DNA of 64,000 nt from Novosphingobium huizhouense (GCF_020179475.1 NZ_JAILXZ010000003.1:310001-374000); one strand, 5' to 3'; shown: positions 26,770 through 36,656, numbered from the stretch's first letter. Notes: generated from the letters alone by a model not told the origin. Translations and numbers: made by a program.

Positions 26770-29643
26770 ATGGACACCGCCGCCGATACCGCGCCCGCAG
26801 CCACCGTAGAGACCGGAGCACACCGCCACCTCTATCTCGTCGACGGTTCTGCGTATATCTTCCGGGCGTACCATCGGCTGCCACCGCTGACCAATCCCAA
26901 GGGCGTCCCGGTCGGCGCGGTCTACGGCTATACCACGATGCTATGGAAGTTGGCCGAAGACCTTCACCAGGCCGACGGCCCGACCCACCTCGCGGTGATC
27001 CTGGACAAGGGCTCGACCACGTTCCGCAACGCGCTCTACGACCAGTACAAGGCCAATCGTCCGCCGCCGCCCGAAGATCTGGTGCCGCAGTTCCCGCTGA
27101 TCCGCGATGCAACGCGCGCATTCAGCCTGGCCTGCATCGAGGAGGACGATCTCGAGGCGGACGACCTCATTGCCTCCTACGCCCGGGCCGCCACCGCAAA
27201 AGGCTGGGACGTGACCATCGTCTCGTCCGACAAGGACCTGATGCAGCTCGTTGGCAGATGCGCCGAAGGCGGCGGTTGTGTCGACATGCTCGACACGATG
27301 AAGAACCAGCGCATCGACATTCCCGAAGTGATCGAGAAGTTCGGCGTCCCCCCCGAAAAGGTCGGCGACGTGCTCGCGCTCATGGGCGATGCGGTCGACA
27401 ATGTCCCGGGCATCCGCGGCATCGGCCCCAAGACCGCGACCAAGCTGATCCAGGAGCACGGCGACCTCGAGTCCGCGCTCGCCGCCGCGCCGGCGATGAA
27501 GCCCGGCAAGCTGCGCGACAGCCTGATCGAGCAGGCCGACATGGCCCGCCTCTCGCGCGTCCTCGTCGCGCTCAAGGAAGACTGCGACCTGCCCATCCCG
27601 CTCGAGGATTTCGAGCTGCGGGCGATTCCGCCCGAACCGCTTGCCGCCTTCCTGACCGAGCACGGCTTCACCAGCCTGCTGCGCAAGGTCGGAGGGGCAA
27701 CACCTGTCACGCCTGCCGCTTCGGGCGCCCCTTCACCGGTCGCCGCTGAGGGCGCGAACCGCCAGCCGTTGCCCGAATGGCCGGCGATCGAACTCGGCAG
27801 CTATGCCTGCGTGCAGTCGATCGGCGAGCTGGAGCAATGGATCGCCCGCGCTTTCGAGGCGCGCCTCGTTGCCATCGACACCGAGACCAGCGCGCTCGAT
27901 TCGATGCGCGCCGAACTTGTCGGGATAAGTCTCGCGCTCGGCCCCAACGATGCCTGCTATATTCCGTTGGCGCACGGCGGCAGCGACATGTTCGCCGAAA
28001 GGCCGCTCCAGATCGATTGCACCGCGGCGCTAACCGCGCTCAAGCCGCTGCTGGAGAGCGATGCGGTGCTCAAGGTCGGCCAGAACGTGAAGTACGACAT
28101 CACCATCCTCGCCCGCGCCGGAGAGGCGATCGGCGGAATCGCCGTCGGCCCGGTCGACGACACGATGGTGATGAGCTTCTGCCTGGACGCTGGCCGGAGC
28201 GAGACAGGGCTCGCCGGACACGGCATGGATGAGCTGGCCGAAAGGCACCTCGGCCACACCACGATGAAATTCAAGGACCTGTGCGGCACGGGCAAGAAGG
28301 CGATCACTTTTGCCGAAGTGCCGCTGGCCGATGCGACGCGCTACGCCGCCGAAGACGCCGACGTCACCTGGCGGCTGCATCGCCTGTTCGCCCCGCGCCT
28401 GTCCGACGAAGGCGGCACGCGGATCTACCAGACCGTCGATCGTCCGCTGGTCCCCGTCGTCGCGCAGATGGAGCGCCACGGCATCCGCGTCGACCGCGAA
28501 CGGCTCGCCGGGCTTTCCACCGAGTTCGCGTCCAAGATCGCCGAGCTCGAAACGGTGATCTACGACAAATGCGGCGGTCCCTTCACCATCGGCAGCCCAA
28601 AGCAATTGGGCGACGTGCTGTTCGACAAGCTCGGCCACAAGGGCGGCAAGAAGGGCAAGAGCGGCCAGTATTCGACCGACCAGTCGGTTCTCGAAACGCT
28701 GGCTTCGCAAGGCGCCGAAGTAGCCACGCTGGTGCTCGAATGGCGCCAGCTGTCGAAGCTCAAGTCCACCTATACCGACGCGCTGCAGGCTGCGATCAAT
28801 CCTGCGACGGGCCGCGTCCACACCAGCTATAGCCTGGTCGGCGCGCAGACCGGGCGGCTCTCGTCGAACGAGCCCAACCTTCAGAACATCCCGATCCGCA
28901 CCGAGATCGGCCGCCAGATCCGCGACGCCTTCGTCGCCGAGCCCGGCAACGTTCTGCTGGCGGCCGACTACAGCCAGATCGAACTGCGCCTTGCCGCGCA
29001 CATGGCCGACGTACCTGCGCTGAAGGAGGCTTTTGCCGCCGGGGAGGACATTCACGCGCGCACCGCGATGGAGATGTTCGGCACGGTCGATCGCGATACG
29101 CGCGGTCGGGCCAAGACGATAAACTTCGCCATCCTCTACGGCATCAGCCGGTGGGGTCTGGCCGGTCGGCTCGGCACCGGCGCCGACGAGGCGCAGGCGA
29201 TGATCGACCGCTATTTCGAGCGCTTTCCGGGCATTCAGCGCTACATTCTCGAAACACTCGAGCAGGTGCGCGAGCGCGGCTATTCCGAGACGCTGTTCGG
29301 TCGCAAGACCTGGTTTCCGCGGATCAATTCGAAGAACCAGGCCGAACGTCAGGGCAGCGAGCGGGCAGCGATCAACGCGCCGATCCAGGGTACCTGCGCC
29401 GACATCATCAAGCGCGCCATGGTCCGCATGACGCCCGCGCTCGAAGCGGCGGGCCTGGGGCACGTGCGCATGCTGCTGCAGGTCCACGACGAACTGGTGT
29501 TCGAGTTGCCTGCCACGGATGTCGAAGCGGCAAGACCGGTGATCGAAGCCGTCATGGCGCGCGCCGCCGAGCCTGCAGTGAAGCTGACCGTGCCGCTCGG
29601 CGTCGAGATCGGCACGGGACCGTCGTGGGGCGCCGCGCATTGA
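26770..29643 (+). CDS. polA: DNA polymerase I
   Basis: The 957-residue protein has all three domains. A 5'-3' exonuclease occupies about residues 20-300 (DVTIVSSDKDLMQL, GDAVDNVPGIRGIGPKTA). A 3'-5' proofreading domain follows with its acidic residues kept (AIDTETSALDS). The family A polymerase domain has DYSQIELRLAAHM, RAKTINFAILYG and LLQVHDELVFE. It acts in Okazaki-fragment maturation and repair. ATG 26770 is chosen because upstream in-frame codons do not look like the family. Confidence 0.97.
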   Translation: MDTAADTAPAATVETGAHRHLYLVDGSAYIFRAYHRLPPLTNPKGVPVGAVYGYTTMLWKLAEDLHQADGPTHLAVILDKGSTTFRNALYDQYKANRPPPPEDLVPQFPLIRDATRAFSLACIEEDDLEADDLIASYARAATAKGWDVTIVSSDKDLMQLVGRCAEGGGCVDMLDTMKNQRIDIPEVIEKFGVPPEKVGDVLALMGDAVDNVPGIRGIGPKTATKLIQEHGDLESALAAAPAMKPGKLRDSLIEQADMARLSRVLVALKEDCDLPIPLEDFELRAIPPEPLAAFLTEHGFTSLLRKVGGATPVTPAASGAPSPVAAEGANRQPLPEWPAIELGSYACVQSIGELEQWIARAFEARLVAIDTETSALDSMRAELVGISLALGPNDACYIPLAHGGSDMFAERPLQIDCTAALTALKPLLESDAVLKVGQNVKYDITILARAGEAIGGIAVGPVDDTMVMSFCLDAGRSETGLAGHGMDELAERHLGHTTMKFKDLCGTGKKAITFAEVPLADATRYAAEDADVTWRLHRLFAPRLSDEGGTRIYQTVDRPLVPVVAQMERHGIRVDRERLAGLSTEFASKIAELETVIYDKCGGPFTIGSPKQLGDVLFDKLGHKGGKKGKSGQYSTDQSVLETLASQGAEVATLVLEWRQLSKLKSTYTDALQAAINPATGRVHTSYSLVGAQTGRLSSNEPNLQNIPIRTEIGRQIRDAFVAEPGNVLLAADYSQIELRLAAHMADVPALKEAFAAGEDIHARTAMEMFGTVDRDTRGRAKTINFAILYGISRWGLAGRLGTGADEAQAMIDRYFERFPGIQRYILETLEQVRERGYSETLFGRKTWFPRINSKNQAERQGSERAAINAPIQGTCADIIKRAMVRMTPALEAAGLGHVRMLLQVHDELVFELPATDVEAARPVIEAVMARAAEPAVKLTVPLGVEIGTGPSWGAAH

Positions 29644-29665
29644 GGTTGCCCCGAGCGCCGGGGGA

Positions 29666-30487
29666 TCAGCGCACCGCGATCCGGGCGTAGCGGGCGAGGT
29701 CTCGCGGCGTCAGCCACAGCGCCTGCTCGTTCGGGACCGAGTTGGTCAGGGCGTAGAATGCGCTCGCGGTGGCAAGCGGCATTCCTCCAGCCTCGTGGTA
29801 GAACACGACGTACTTGCGATTGACCGGCGAGCTCGGCGCAAAGCTGCCGGGGCGCATGCCGTCGTCGTCGAGCCAGGCATGGACCGCGAACTCGGAATCT
29901 GCCGCAGCGGTGCGCTGCACGCCCGCCAGAAAGAGGTCGACCGCGCCCGAGCGGACCGATCCGCCGGGCGGCACGACCGTTTCGAGACCGCGCTGATGGA
30001 TCATGCGGCCGAGCACGAGGTTGGCGTTGTCGTCGACCGTTCCGGGACAGTCGCGCAGTTCGAGCACGCGGATGCGCGGGTATGCGGCGAGCATCCTCGC
30101 GAACTGGCGCGGTGCATCCGTATCGGTTTCGCGCGCGAGCAGCGCCCGCGCAGGGTCGAGCACCACGAACGGGCCAAACTTCGCGAGGAAGCGGGTTCCG
30201 GGCTGCACGGCATCGTTGCGCCCTGCCGCAGCGGGGCTCGAGGCGACCAGACGGTCGCCGCCATCCCCCGCCTCCGCAGCAGGCCAATCGCGCGTCGCGC
30301 CCGGATCGTCCTCGTCGATACCTGCGCCGATGCCCGGCTGTTCGTCGCTCCAGGCCTCGACCGTCTCGGTCCAGCGCACGCCATGACCGTCGATCCAGGT
30401 TCGGGTGGAAATGTCGCGCGCCAATGCAGGAGCGACCGCCGCGTGCAGGCAGAGCGCGATCGCGAGTGTGCGGAGCGGCTTGGGCAT
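29666..30487 (-). CDS. Exported ClpP/crotonase-fold-like protein (COG3904-like)
   Basis: The 273-residue protein has a signal peptide (LAIALCLHAAVAPALA). A conserved core near residues 115-190 contains RVLELRDCPGTVDDNANLVL, GLETVVPPGGSVRSGAVDLF and LAGVQRT, the pattern of predicted periplasmic ClpP-like proteins. The SGAVDLF serine would be the nucleophile. Function is unknown. It is convergent with polA, 22 bases apart, and divergent from comM across 199 bases that include an AT-rich stretch suited to promoters. Confidence 0.65.
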   Translation of the reverse strand: MPKPLRTLAIALCLHAAVAPALARDISTRTWIDGHGVRWTETVEAWSDEQPGIGAGIDEDDPGATRDWPAAEAGDGGDRLVASSPAAAGRNDAVQPGTRFLAKFGPFVVLDPARALLARETDTDAPRQFARMLAAYPRIRVLELRDCPGTVDDNANLVLGRMIHQRGLETVVPPGGSVRSGAVDLFLAGVQRTAAADSEFAVHAWLDDDGMRPGSFAPSSPVNRKYVVFYHEAGGMPLATASAFYALTNSVPNEQALWLTPRDLARYARIAVR

Positions 30488-30686
30488 GACCGCACAACGC
30501 GCCCCGAGCGCCTTTTAAATATCGAAAAAACATAGTTTATTCGGGCTTACCGCACGGTCTTTGCGCGCGGTTAACCCTGCGAACGCCACCGTTTTGGCGG
30601 CATCCGCTTCACACCGCGCGCCCTCTCCGTATGAACACTCAGGGATTTGCCTCGGCCCTGCTCGGCACGAATTACGGAAGGCCGCG

Positions 30687-32195
30687 ATGGTTGCTCTGGT
30701 ATCGACGGTTGCCTATCTCGGTCTCGAGGCGCGCGCGGTCGAGGTGCAATGCCAGATCGCCCCGGGCCTGGCCGCCTTCCGCCTGGTCGGGCTTCCGGAC
30801 AAGGCCGTCGGCGAAAGCCGTGAGCGCGTCCATGCCGCGCTCGCCGCGCTCGGCCTTTCGCTGCCGCCGAAGCGGATTACGGTGAACCTGTCGCCTGCGG
30901 ACCTGCCCAAGGAGGGGTCGCACTACGACCTGCCGATCGCGTTGGCGCTGCTCGCGGCGATGGGCGTGGTCGATCGCGAGACGATCGGAGACTATGTAGC
31001 GGTGGGCGAGCTGGCGCTCGACGGCCGGGTCATCTCCAGTCCAGGCGTGCTGCTGGCAGCGCTGCATGCCGGCAGCCAGGACAAGGGCTTGATCTGCCCG
31101 GCCGAGCAAGGGTCCGAGGCGAGTTGGGCGAGCGGGATCGATGTCGTCGCCGCGCCGCACTTGCTCGGCCTTCTCAATCATCTCAGGGGCCAGCAGCGGC
31201 TGCCGGACCCGGTGCCGGGCGAAGCGGAACCGCCCGCCAGGCTGGCCGATCTGCGCCAGGTGAAGGGCCAGGAGGTTGCGCGTCGCGCACTCGAGATCGC
31301 TGCGGCCGGAGGGCACAACCTGCTGATGGTGGGACCGCCCGGCGCCGGCAAGTCGCTGCTCGCTTCGTGCCTTCCTGGAATTCTCCCCGATCTCACGCCG
31401 GCCGAAGCCCTCGAGACCTCGATGGTCGCATCGGTTGCGGGCTTGCTCGAGGACGGCAGGATCAGCCGCGCCCGGCCGTTCCGCAGTCCGCACCATTCGG
31501 CTTCGATGGCGGCGCTCACCGGAGGCGGGCTTCGAGTGAGGCCCGGCGAAGTCAGCCTGGCCCACCTCGGCGTGCTGTTTCTCGACGAGCTGCCGGAGTT
31601 CCAGCGCGCTGTCCTGGATTCGCTGCGCCAACCGCTCGAGAGCGGCGAGATTACCGTTGCTCGCGCGAATGCGCACGTCACCTTCCCGGCCCGCGTCCAG
31701 CTCGTCGCCGCGATGAATCCCTGCCGCTGCGGTCATCTCGGCGACCCGGCGCTGGGATGCAGCAGGGCCCCGCGCTGTGCGGCAGACTACCAGTCGAAGG
31801 TGTCCGGGCCGCTGCTCGACCGAATCGACCTGCACGTCGAGGTTGATCCGGTATCGGCCGCCGATCTCTCGTTGCCGCCCCCGTCCGAGGGGTCGGCGGA
31901 AGTCGCGGCGCGCGTCGCAGCCGTACGGCGGGTTCAAACGGAGCGGCTCGAAGGGACTGGCCGGCGCAACAATGCCGAGCTCGACGGAGACTTGCTCGAT
32001 CGCTTCGCAACGCCCGACGATGGCGGGCGCAAGCTCCTGGCACAGGCAGCCGAGGTTATGCGGCTCTCCGCGCGCAGCTATACCCGCATCCTGCGCGTGG
32101 CGCGGACGATCGCCGACATGGCTGGGGCAGACCAGACCGGACGCCCCCACGTTGCCGAAGCGCTGAGCTACCGGCGCATCGCGCCGCGCGCCTAG
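30687..32195 (+). CDS. comM: YifB/ComM family Mg-chelatase-like ATPase
   Basis: The 502-residue AAA+ protein has an N-terminal Lon-like fold (PGLAAFRLVGLPDKAVGESR), Walker A GPPGAGKSLLA, Walker B GVLFLDELPEF, and the C-terminal four-Cys region PCRCGHLGDPALGCSRAPRC. ComM works as a branch-migration helicase during natural transformation. ATG 30687 has a GGAAGG ribosome site. Upstream in-frame starts lie in the promoter region. Confidence 0.93.
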   Translation: MVALVSTVAYLGLEARAVEVQCQIAPGLAAFRLVGLPDKAVGESRERVHAALAALGLSLPPKRITVNLSPADLPKEGSHYDLPIALALLAAMGVVDRETIGDYVAVGELALDGRVISSPGVLLAALHAGSQDKGLICPAEQGSEASWASGIDVVAAPHLLGLLNHLRGQQRLPDPVPGEAEPPARLADLRQVKGQEVARRALEIAAAGGHNLLMVGPPGAGKSLLASCLPGILPDLTPAEALETSMVASVAGLLEDGRISRARPFRSPHHSASMAALTGGGLRVRPGEVSLAHLGVLFLDELPEFQRAVLDSLRQPLESGEITVARANAHVTFPARVQLVAAMNPCRCGHLGDPALGCSRAPRCAADYQSKVSGPLLDRIDLHVEVDPVSAADLSLPPPSEGSAEVAARVAAVRRVQTERLEGTGRRNNAELDGDLLDRFATPDDGGRKLLAQAAEVMRLSARSYTRILRVARTIADMAGADQTGRPHVAEALSYRRIAPRA

Positions 32196-32228
32196 CCGCG
32201 AGCCTCAGGATCTGGAATGGGGCGGCGC

Positions 32229-32313
32229 TGGTACGGACGGCGGGACTCGAACCCGCACGAGCAAAGCTCAAGGGATTTTAAGTCCCCGGCGTCTACCATT
32301 CCGCCACGTCCGC
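32229..32313 (-). tRNA. tRNA-Leu (TAA anticodon)
   Basis: On the minus strand the 85-base gene starts GCGGACG and ends CGTCCGT-A-CCA, so the CCA is encoded; the terminal G-T pair is a wobble. The anticodon arm reads GGGGA-CTTAAAA-TCCC, giving anticodon TAA. A variable arm (CTTGAGCTTTGCTCG region) and the T arm GCGGGTTCGAGTCCCGC confirm a class II leucine tRNA. It lies just downstream of the comM stop on the opposite strand. Confidence 0.95.
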
Positions 32314-32398
32314 AAGGCAGCGCTGCGCGCCGGCGATTGCACAGCGGCGGTTCGCGGGCAAGGCTTCTTGATCCGCGGCCCGTTGCGGACCGATGCGG

Positions 32399-32680
32399 TT
32401 ATTCGGCGTTCAGCCGCTGGCGCATTTCCTTGCCAGGCTTGAAGTAAGGGACCCTTTTGCCCGGGACCTCGACCGTCTCGCCGGTGCGCGGGTTGCGCCC
32501 TTTGCGCGCTTCGCGTTCGCGGGTCGAGAAAGCACCGAAACCGCGCAGTTCGACCCGGCCTCCTTCGGCCAGGCGCTTGGCGATCTCGTCGAAGAAGACA
32601 TCGACGACCCGTTCGATTTCCTCTGCGCGCATGCCCGGGCTGTCTTTGGCAAGCGCCTGCAGCAATTCGGACCTGATCAT
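32399..32680 (-). CDS. ihfB: Integration host factor subunit beta
   Basis: The 93-residue DNA-bending protein has the HU/IHF arm (RNPRTGETVEVPGKRVPYFK) and ends GKEMRQRLNAE, matching IhfB. It pairs with IhfA to bend DNA at promoters and recombination sites; with RpoN in this window it can support sigma-54 promoters. ATG 32680 has GGAGGG upstream; a longer start is out of family. Confidence 0.95.
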   Translation of the reverse strand: MIRSELLQALAKDSPGMRAEEIERVVDVFFDEIAKRLAEGGRVELRGFGAFSTREREARKGRNPRTGETVEVPGKRVPYFKPGKEMRQRLNAE

Positions 32681-32865
32681 CCGCCTATGTCCCTCCGATG
32701 ACGCGCTTGGCGCCACGATCCAAGTATGAGCGCATGCCCCCGACCCCCGTCCGGGCAGGCCTAGCAAAAGATTGCCAGATCACTTGCGCTGGCACAACTT
32801 AACTTATGGCATAGAGAATGTTCAAAACGGTACGCATCGGCAGAAGATTTACCGAATTCGTGGCA

Positions 32866-33216
32866 TCAGTTTCGATGGACCGTCATGGACAGGTCTTCGA
32901 CGCGCAGCCCCAACAGGTTAAGTCGCCGTGCGATTCGCGGCCATTCGTCCTCGATAAAGCGCCGGCGCATCGTCGCGCGAAGCCTTTCGGCGGCGCCGTC
33001 CGCGACAAACAGCCCGATACCGCGCTGGACCGTCACGAGGCCTTCGTCCTGGAAGTACTGATACGCCTTGGCCACGGTCAGCGGATTGGCCTTCTCGCGC
33101 TGCGCAAGGCTGCGCACCGAAGGAAGCATCGTGCCTTCGCGATAGGTCCCATCGACGATGCCGTCAGCAATCATCGCGCGCAGGCGCAAGTGCACGGGCA
33201 AGGCGGTGTCGGACAT
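32866..33216 (-). CDS. GntR family regulator, YtrA-type
   Basis: This 116-residue protein is a short GntR regulator. It has the winged helix (GTMLPSVRSLAQREKANPLTVAKAY, GLVTVQRGIGLFV) and only a 35-residue tail, as in the YtrA subfamily. Such proteins usually repress neighbouring transport genes. It is divergent from the peptide transporter gene; the intervening 241 bases contain an inverted repeat. The ligand is unknown. Confidence 0.85.
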   Translation of the reverse strand: MSDTALPVHLRLRAMIADGIVDGTYREGTMLPSVRSLAQREKANPLTVAKAYQYFQDEGLVTVQRGIGLFVADGAAERLRATMRRRFIEDEWPRIARRLNLLGLRVEDLSMTVHRN

Positions 33217-33257
33217 CGGTGACTTGCTAGACCAACACACCCGAAAACGCAAATAAA

Positions 33258-33274
33258 TTGAAATAAAATTTCAA
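33258..33274. promoter_or_regulatory. Inverted repeat between the GntR and transporter genes
   Basis: TTGAAAT-AAA-ATTTCAA is a perfect 7-bp inverted repeat in an A/T-rich stretch, 42 bases upstream of the regulator ATG and 184 bases before the transporter ATG. It could be the autoregulatory operator or part of the divergent promoters. Confidence 0.5.
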
Positions 33275-33457
33275 AAACTCTTCATGCGCGAAAGATCGGT
33301 GCAGCAGCGGCCCGCGATGATGCAGCAAACCGTCGCACCTCGTTGCGAATGCAATTAGATTCTTCCAAAAAGCGGCAATCCCGCTAGTCTCGCGCGTCCA
33401 GACAGGATCCGCGGCAGCGAACGGGCGGCCACAGAAGGACGGGGAGCGCTTCCAGAC

Positions 33458-35245
33458 ATGATTTCTTCCAGCGACCAGCCCGCTGCGGGCGAGACGACCG
33501 ACAGCAGCTGGTTCGGCCACCCGCGGCAACTCGCGCGCCTGTTCACGACCGAGATGTGGGAACGGTTCGGCTACTACGGCATGCGGGCGCTGCTGACGCT
33601 GTACCTGACCAAGCATTTCCTGTTCAGCGACAGCACCACGACCGGGCTCTACGGCGGGTTCACCGCCCTGGTCTACCTCACTCCCCTCGTTGGTGGGCTG
33701 CTGGCCGATCGCTACCTCGGTTCGAAGCGATCGGTGAAATTCGGCGCGCTGATGATGGCCGCGGGCTATTTCATCCTTTGCTTCGGAGGCGAGACGGCAA
33801 AGCCGCACGCGGTGATCGACGGGCAACGCTACGAGGTCGTCGAGGAGAACACCATCGACCGCCCGACCGCCACCGGGCAGGAACGACGCTATGTTGTCGA
33901 TGGCCCGCAAAAGCTGCTCATCAAGGGTAACGAGGACGGCACCGTGTCGCTTCTCGCCCCCGATGGCAGCGTCGCGCGATCGGTGCCGAAGGGCAGCTTC
34001 GAGTCCGCCGGCGAGCGCTCGGCGCTGCTCACACTGCTGCTGCTCGTAGGACTGTCGCTGATCACGGTCGGCAACGGCTTCTTCAAGCCAAACATCTCGA
34101 CGATGGTCGGCGAGCTCTACCCGAAGGGCGATACGCGCAAGGATGCCGGGTTCACCATCTTCTACATGGGCATCAACCTGGGATCGCTGTTCTCGCAGCT
34201 GCTCTGCCCGTTGCTGGCAGACACGGTCGGCTGGTGGGCAGGCTTCGGCCTCGCAGCAATCGGGATGGTGTTTTCGTGGAGCCTCATCCAGTTCGATGGC
34301 GGTCGCCTTGCCGGGTACGGAGAGCCTCCGGCCGACCAGGGCAAGGACCGCAGCCTGCTGATCTACCTCGGCGCCGCCATTGCCGTCCCGGTCGTGCTGT
34401 TCCTGTTCCAGAACCTGATGAGCGCCGCCCCGGCCGCCGAGGGCGCAGGCTTCGCCGGCTACATCATGGCGTTGCCGCTGATGGGCAAGCTCTTGTTCGG
34501 CACCTTCATTCTCGGTGTCCCGGCGATCCTGTTCTACGCCTGGAGGGAAGGCAGCAAGGTCGAATTCCAGATGATGGTCGCAGCGATGGTGCTGATCGTC
34601 TTCAACACCGTCTTCTGGACCCTGTTCGAACAGGCCGGCTCGTCGCTGACGCTGTTCGCCGACCGCAACACCGACCTGTCGATCTTCGGCCTGTTTTCCA
34701 TTTCGGCCGGGCAGACCCAGTTCTTCAACGCGATCTTCATCGTCATGCTCGCGCCGGTCATGTCGGTGCTGTGGGCAACGATGGGCAAGCGCGGCATCGA
34801 GCCGACCATCCCGGTGAAATTCGGCGTGGCGCTGGCCGGCGTCGGCGCGGGTTTCCTGTTCCTTGTCTGGGGCGCGCAGTTCGCCGGACCCGACTTCAAG
34901 GTCTCGATCTGGTGGCTCGCCGGGCTCTACCTGATCCACTCGATCGCCGAACTGTGCATTTCGCCGGTGGGCCTGTCGATGATCACCAAGCTCAGCCTCG
35001 CCCGCATCGTGGGCATGATGATGGGCGTGTGGTTCCTGTCGATCTCGGTCGCGCAATACGTCGCCGGGATCGTCGCGCAGGTGGCAAGCGTCGAGACTGT
35101 CGGCGGCCAGGTGACAAACCTCAAGGTCAGCCTCGACACCTACACTGCAGTGTTTTCGACGATCGGCTGGGCTGCCGTCGCCATCGGCGTCGTCCTGCTG
35201 CTTCTGGCGGCGCCGCTGCGCAAGCTTATGCACGGCGTAAAGTAA
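33458..35245 (+). CDS. POT/PTR family proton-coupled oligopeptide transporter
   Basis: The 595-residue major facilitator protein has the PTR signatures: ERFGYYGMRALLTLYL in helix 1, GGLLADRYLGSKR after helix 2, and FFKPNISTMVGELYP with DAGFTIFYMGINLGS around helices 4-5. Between helices 3 and 4 there is a non-membrane insert of about 75 residues (from GGETAKPH to SFESAGERS) on the periplasmic side, longer than in typical members. It imports di- or tripeptides with protons. It is followed after 13 bases by two amidohydrolases that could process imported or periplasmic dipeptides. Confidence 0.92.
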   Translation: MISSSDQPAAGETTDSSWFGHPRQLARLFTTEMWERFGYYGMRALLTLYLTKHFLFSDSTTTGLYGGFTALVYLTPLVGGLLADRYLGSKRSVKFGALMMAAGYFILCFGGETAKPHAVIDGQRYEVVEENTIDRPTATGQERRYVVDGPQKLLIKGNEDGTVSLLAPDGSVARSVPKGSFESAGERSALLTLLLLVGLSLITVGNGFFKPNISTMVGELYPKGDTRKDAGFTIFYMGINLGSLFSQLLCPLLADTVGWWAGFGLAAIGMVFSWSLIQFDGGRLAGYGEPPADQGKDRSLLIYLGAAIAVPVVLFLFQNLMSAAPAAEGAGFAGYIMALPLMGKLLFGTFILGVPAILFYAWREGSKVEFQMMVAAMVLIVFNTVFWTLFEQAGSSLTLFADRNTDLSIFGLFSISAGQTQFFNAIFIVMLAPVMSVLWATMGKRGIEPTIPVKFGVALAGVGAGFLFLVWGAQFAGPDFKVSIWWLAGLYLIHSIAELCISPVGLSMITKLSLARIVGMMMGVWFLSISVAQYVAGIVAQVASVETVGGQVTNLKVSLDTYTAVFSTIGWAAVAIGVVLLLLAAPLRKLMHGVK

Positions 35246-35258
35246 GGGAGCCCGGACA

Positions 35259-36656
35259 GTGAAGCTAAGACATCTCGGACGGCTCGCCGGCCACGCGCTT
35301 GCCGGGCTTGCTCTCGCCGCCTCGTCTGGCGCCGGCTTTGCCAAGCCCAAGCAGGACGACCAGAGCTTCCAGCTCAAGGACAAACCCTACCCTTCGACCT
35401 ACAAGCCCTATCCCGGCGAGGCCGTGGCGATCGTGGGCGCAACTGTTTACGATGGAGCAGGCGGCCGCATCGACAACGGCACGGTGCTCCTGTCGGGCGG
35501 AAAGGTCGAGGCGATCGGGGGGGCCGACCTATCGGTACCGCAGCGATATGCTCGCATCGATGGCGCGGGCAAGTTCGTGACCCCGGGCGTCATCGACATC
35601 CACAGCCACCTTGGAGTTTACCCCAGCCCCGGCGTGCAGGCCCATTCGGACGGCAACGAGGCGACCAGTCCGACCACTCCCGAAGTCTGGGCGGAGCATT
35701 CGGTCTGGCCGCAAGATCCCGGTTTCACCCGCGCGCTCGCCAATGGCGGTGTGACCTCGCTGCAGATCCTGCCGGGCTCGGCCAATCTGATGGGCGGTCG
35801 TTCGGTCGTCCTCAAGAATGTGCCCAGCCGCACGGTTCAGGGGATGAAGTTCCCCGATGCGCCTTACGGCCTCAAGATGGCCTGCGGCGAAAACCCCAAG
35901 CGCGTCTACGGCGACCGCAACCAGATGCCGTCCACCCGCATGGGCAACTTCGCGGTCGACCGCCAGACCTGGATCAAGGCCGCCGAGTACAAGAAGAAGC
36001 GCGATGCCGGAAAACTCGATTCCCGCGATCTCGCGATGGAGACGCTGGCCGACGTGCTCGCCGGCAAGATCCTCGTCCAGAACCATTGCTACCGCGCCGA
36101 CGAGATGGCGCAAGTGATCGATATGGCGAAGGAATTCGGCTACAAGGTGAGCGCATTCCACCACGCTGTCGAAGCCTACAAGATCGCCGACCTGCTCAAG
36201 GAAAACGACATCTGCTCGGCAATCTGGGCCGACTGGTGGGGCTTCAAGATGGAGGCCTACGATGGCATTCCCGAGAACGCGCCGCTTCTCGCTGATCATG
36301 GCGCCTGCGTGATCATCCACTCGGACGACGAGAACGGGATCCAGCGCCTCAACCAGGAAGCTGCAAAGGCCCAAGGCGACGGCAGGCGCATCGGCATCTC
36401 AATCCCCGATGAACAGGTCATCTCGTGGTTCACGCTCAACCCGGCCCGCGCGCTCGGCATCGATGGCAGGACGGGCAGCCTCGCCCCGGGCAAGATGGGT
36501 GACGTCGTCCTGTGGAACGGCAATCCGCTGTCGGTCTATTCGCGGCCCGAAAAGGTCTGGATCGACGGGGCACTACTCTACGACGCGATGGACCGCAATC
36601 GCCGACCGGTATCCGACTTCGAACTTGGCCAGCCCGGCGAAGGAGACGTGAAATGA
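35259..36656 (+). CDS. Exported amidohydrolase (active-site residues present)
   Basis: The 465-residue protein starts at GTG 35259 with a signal peptide ending GAGFA. The amidohydrolase metal motifs are visible: DIHSHLG, later NHCYRADE, AFHHAVEAY, and HSDDENG with a C-terminal LAPGKMGDVVLWNG strap. Such enzymes hydrolyse cyclic amides or dipeptides. It sits between a peptide transporter and a degenerate paralog; ATG of the next gene overlaps its stop (ATGA). Confidence 0.9.
   Translation: MKLRHLGRLAGHALAGLALAASSGAGFAKPKQDDQSFQLKDKPYPSTYKPYPGEAVAIVGATVYDGAGGRIDNGTVLLSGGKVEAIGGADLSVPQRYARIDGAGKFVTPGVIDIHSHLGVYPSPGVQAHSDGNEATSPTTPEVWAEHSVWPQDPGFTRALANGGVTSLQILPGSANLMGGRSVVLKNVPSRTVQGMKFPDAPYGLKMACGENPKRVYGDRNQMPSTRMGNFAVDRQTWIKAAEYKKKRDAGKLDSRDLAMETLADVLAGKILVQNHCYRADEMAQVIDMAKEFGYKVSAFHHAVEAYKIADLLKENDICSAIWADWWGFKMEAYDGIPENAPLLADHGACVIIHSDDENGIQRLNQEAAKAQGDGRRIGISIPDEQVISWFTLNPARALGIDGRTGSLAPGKMGDVVLWNGNPLSVYSRPEKVWIDGALLYDAMDRNRRPVSDFELGQPGEGDVK

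Noticed and set aside
33227..35383. Long minus-strand frame opposite the peptide transporter
   Set aside because: Low-complexity His/Arg/Asp product with no domain; the transporter motifs are clear.
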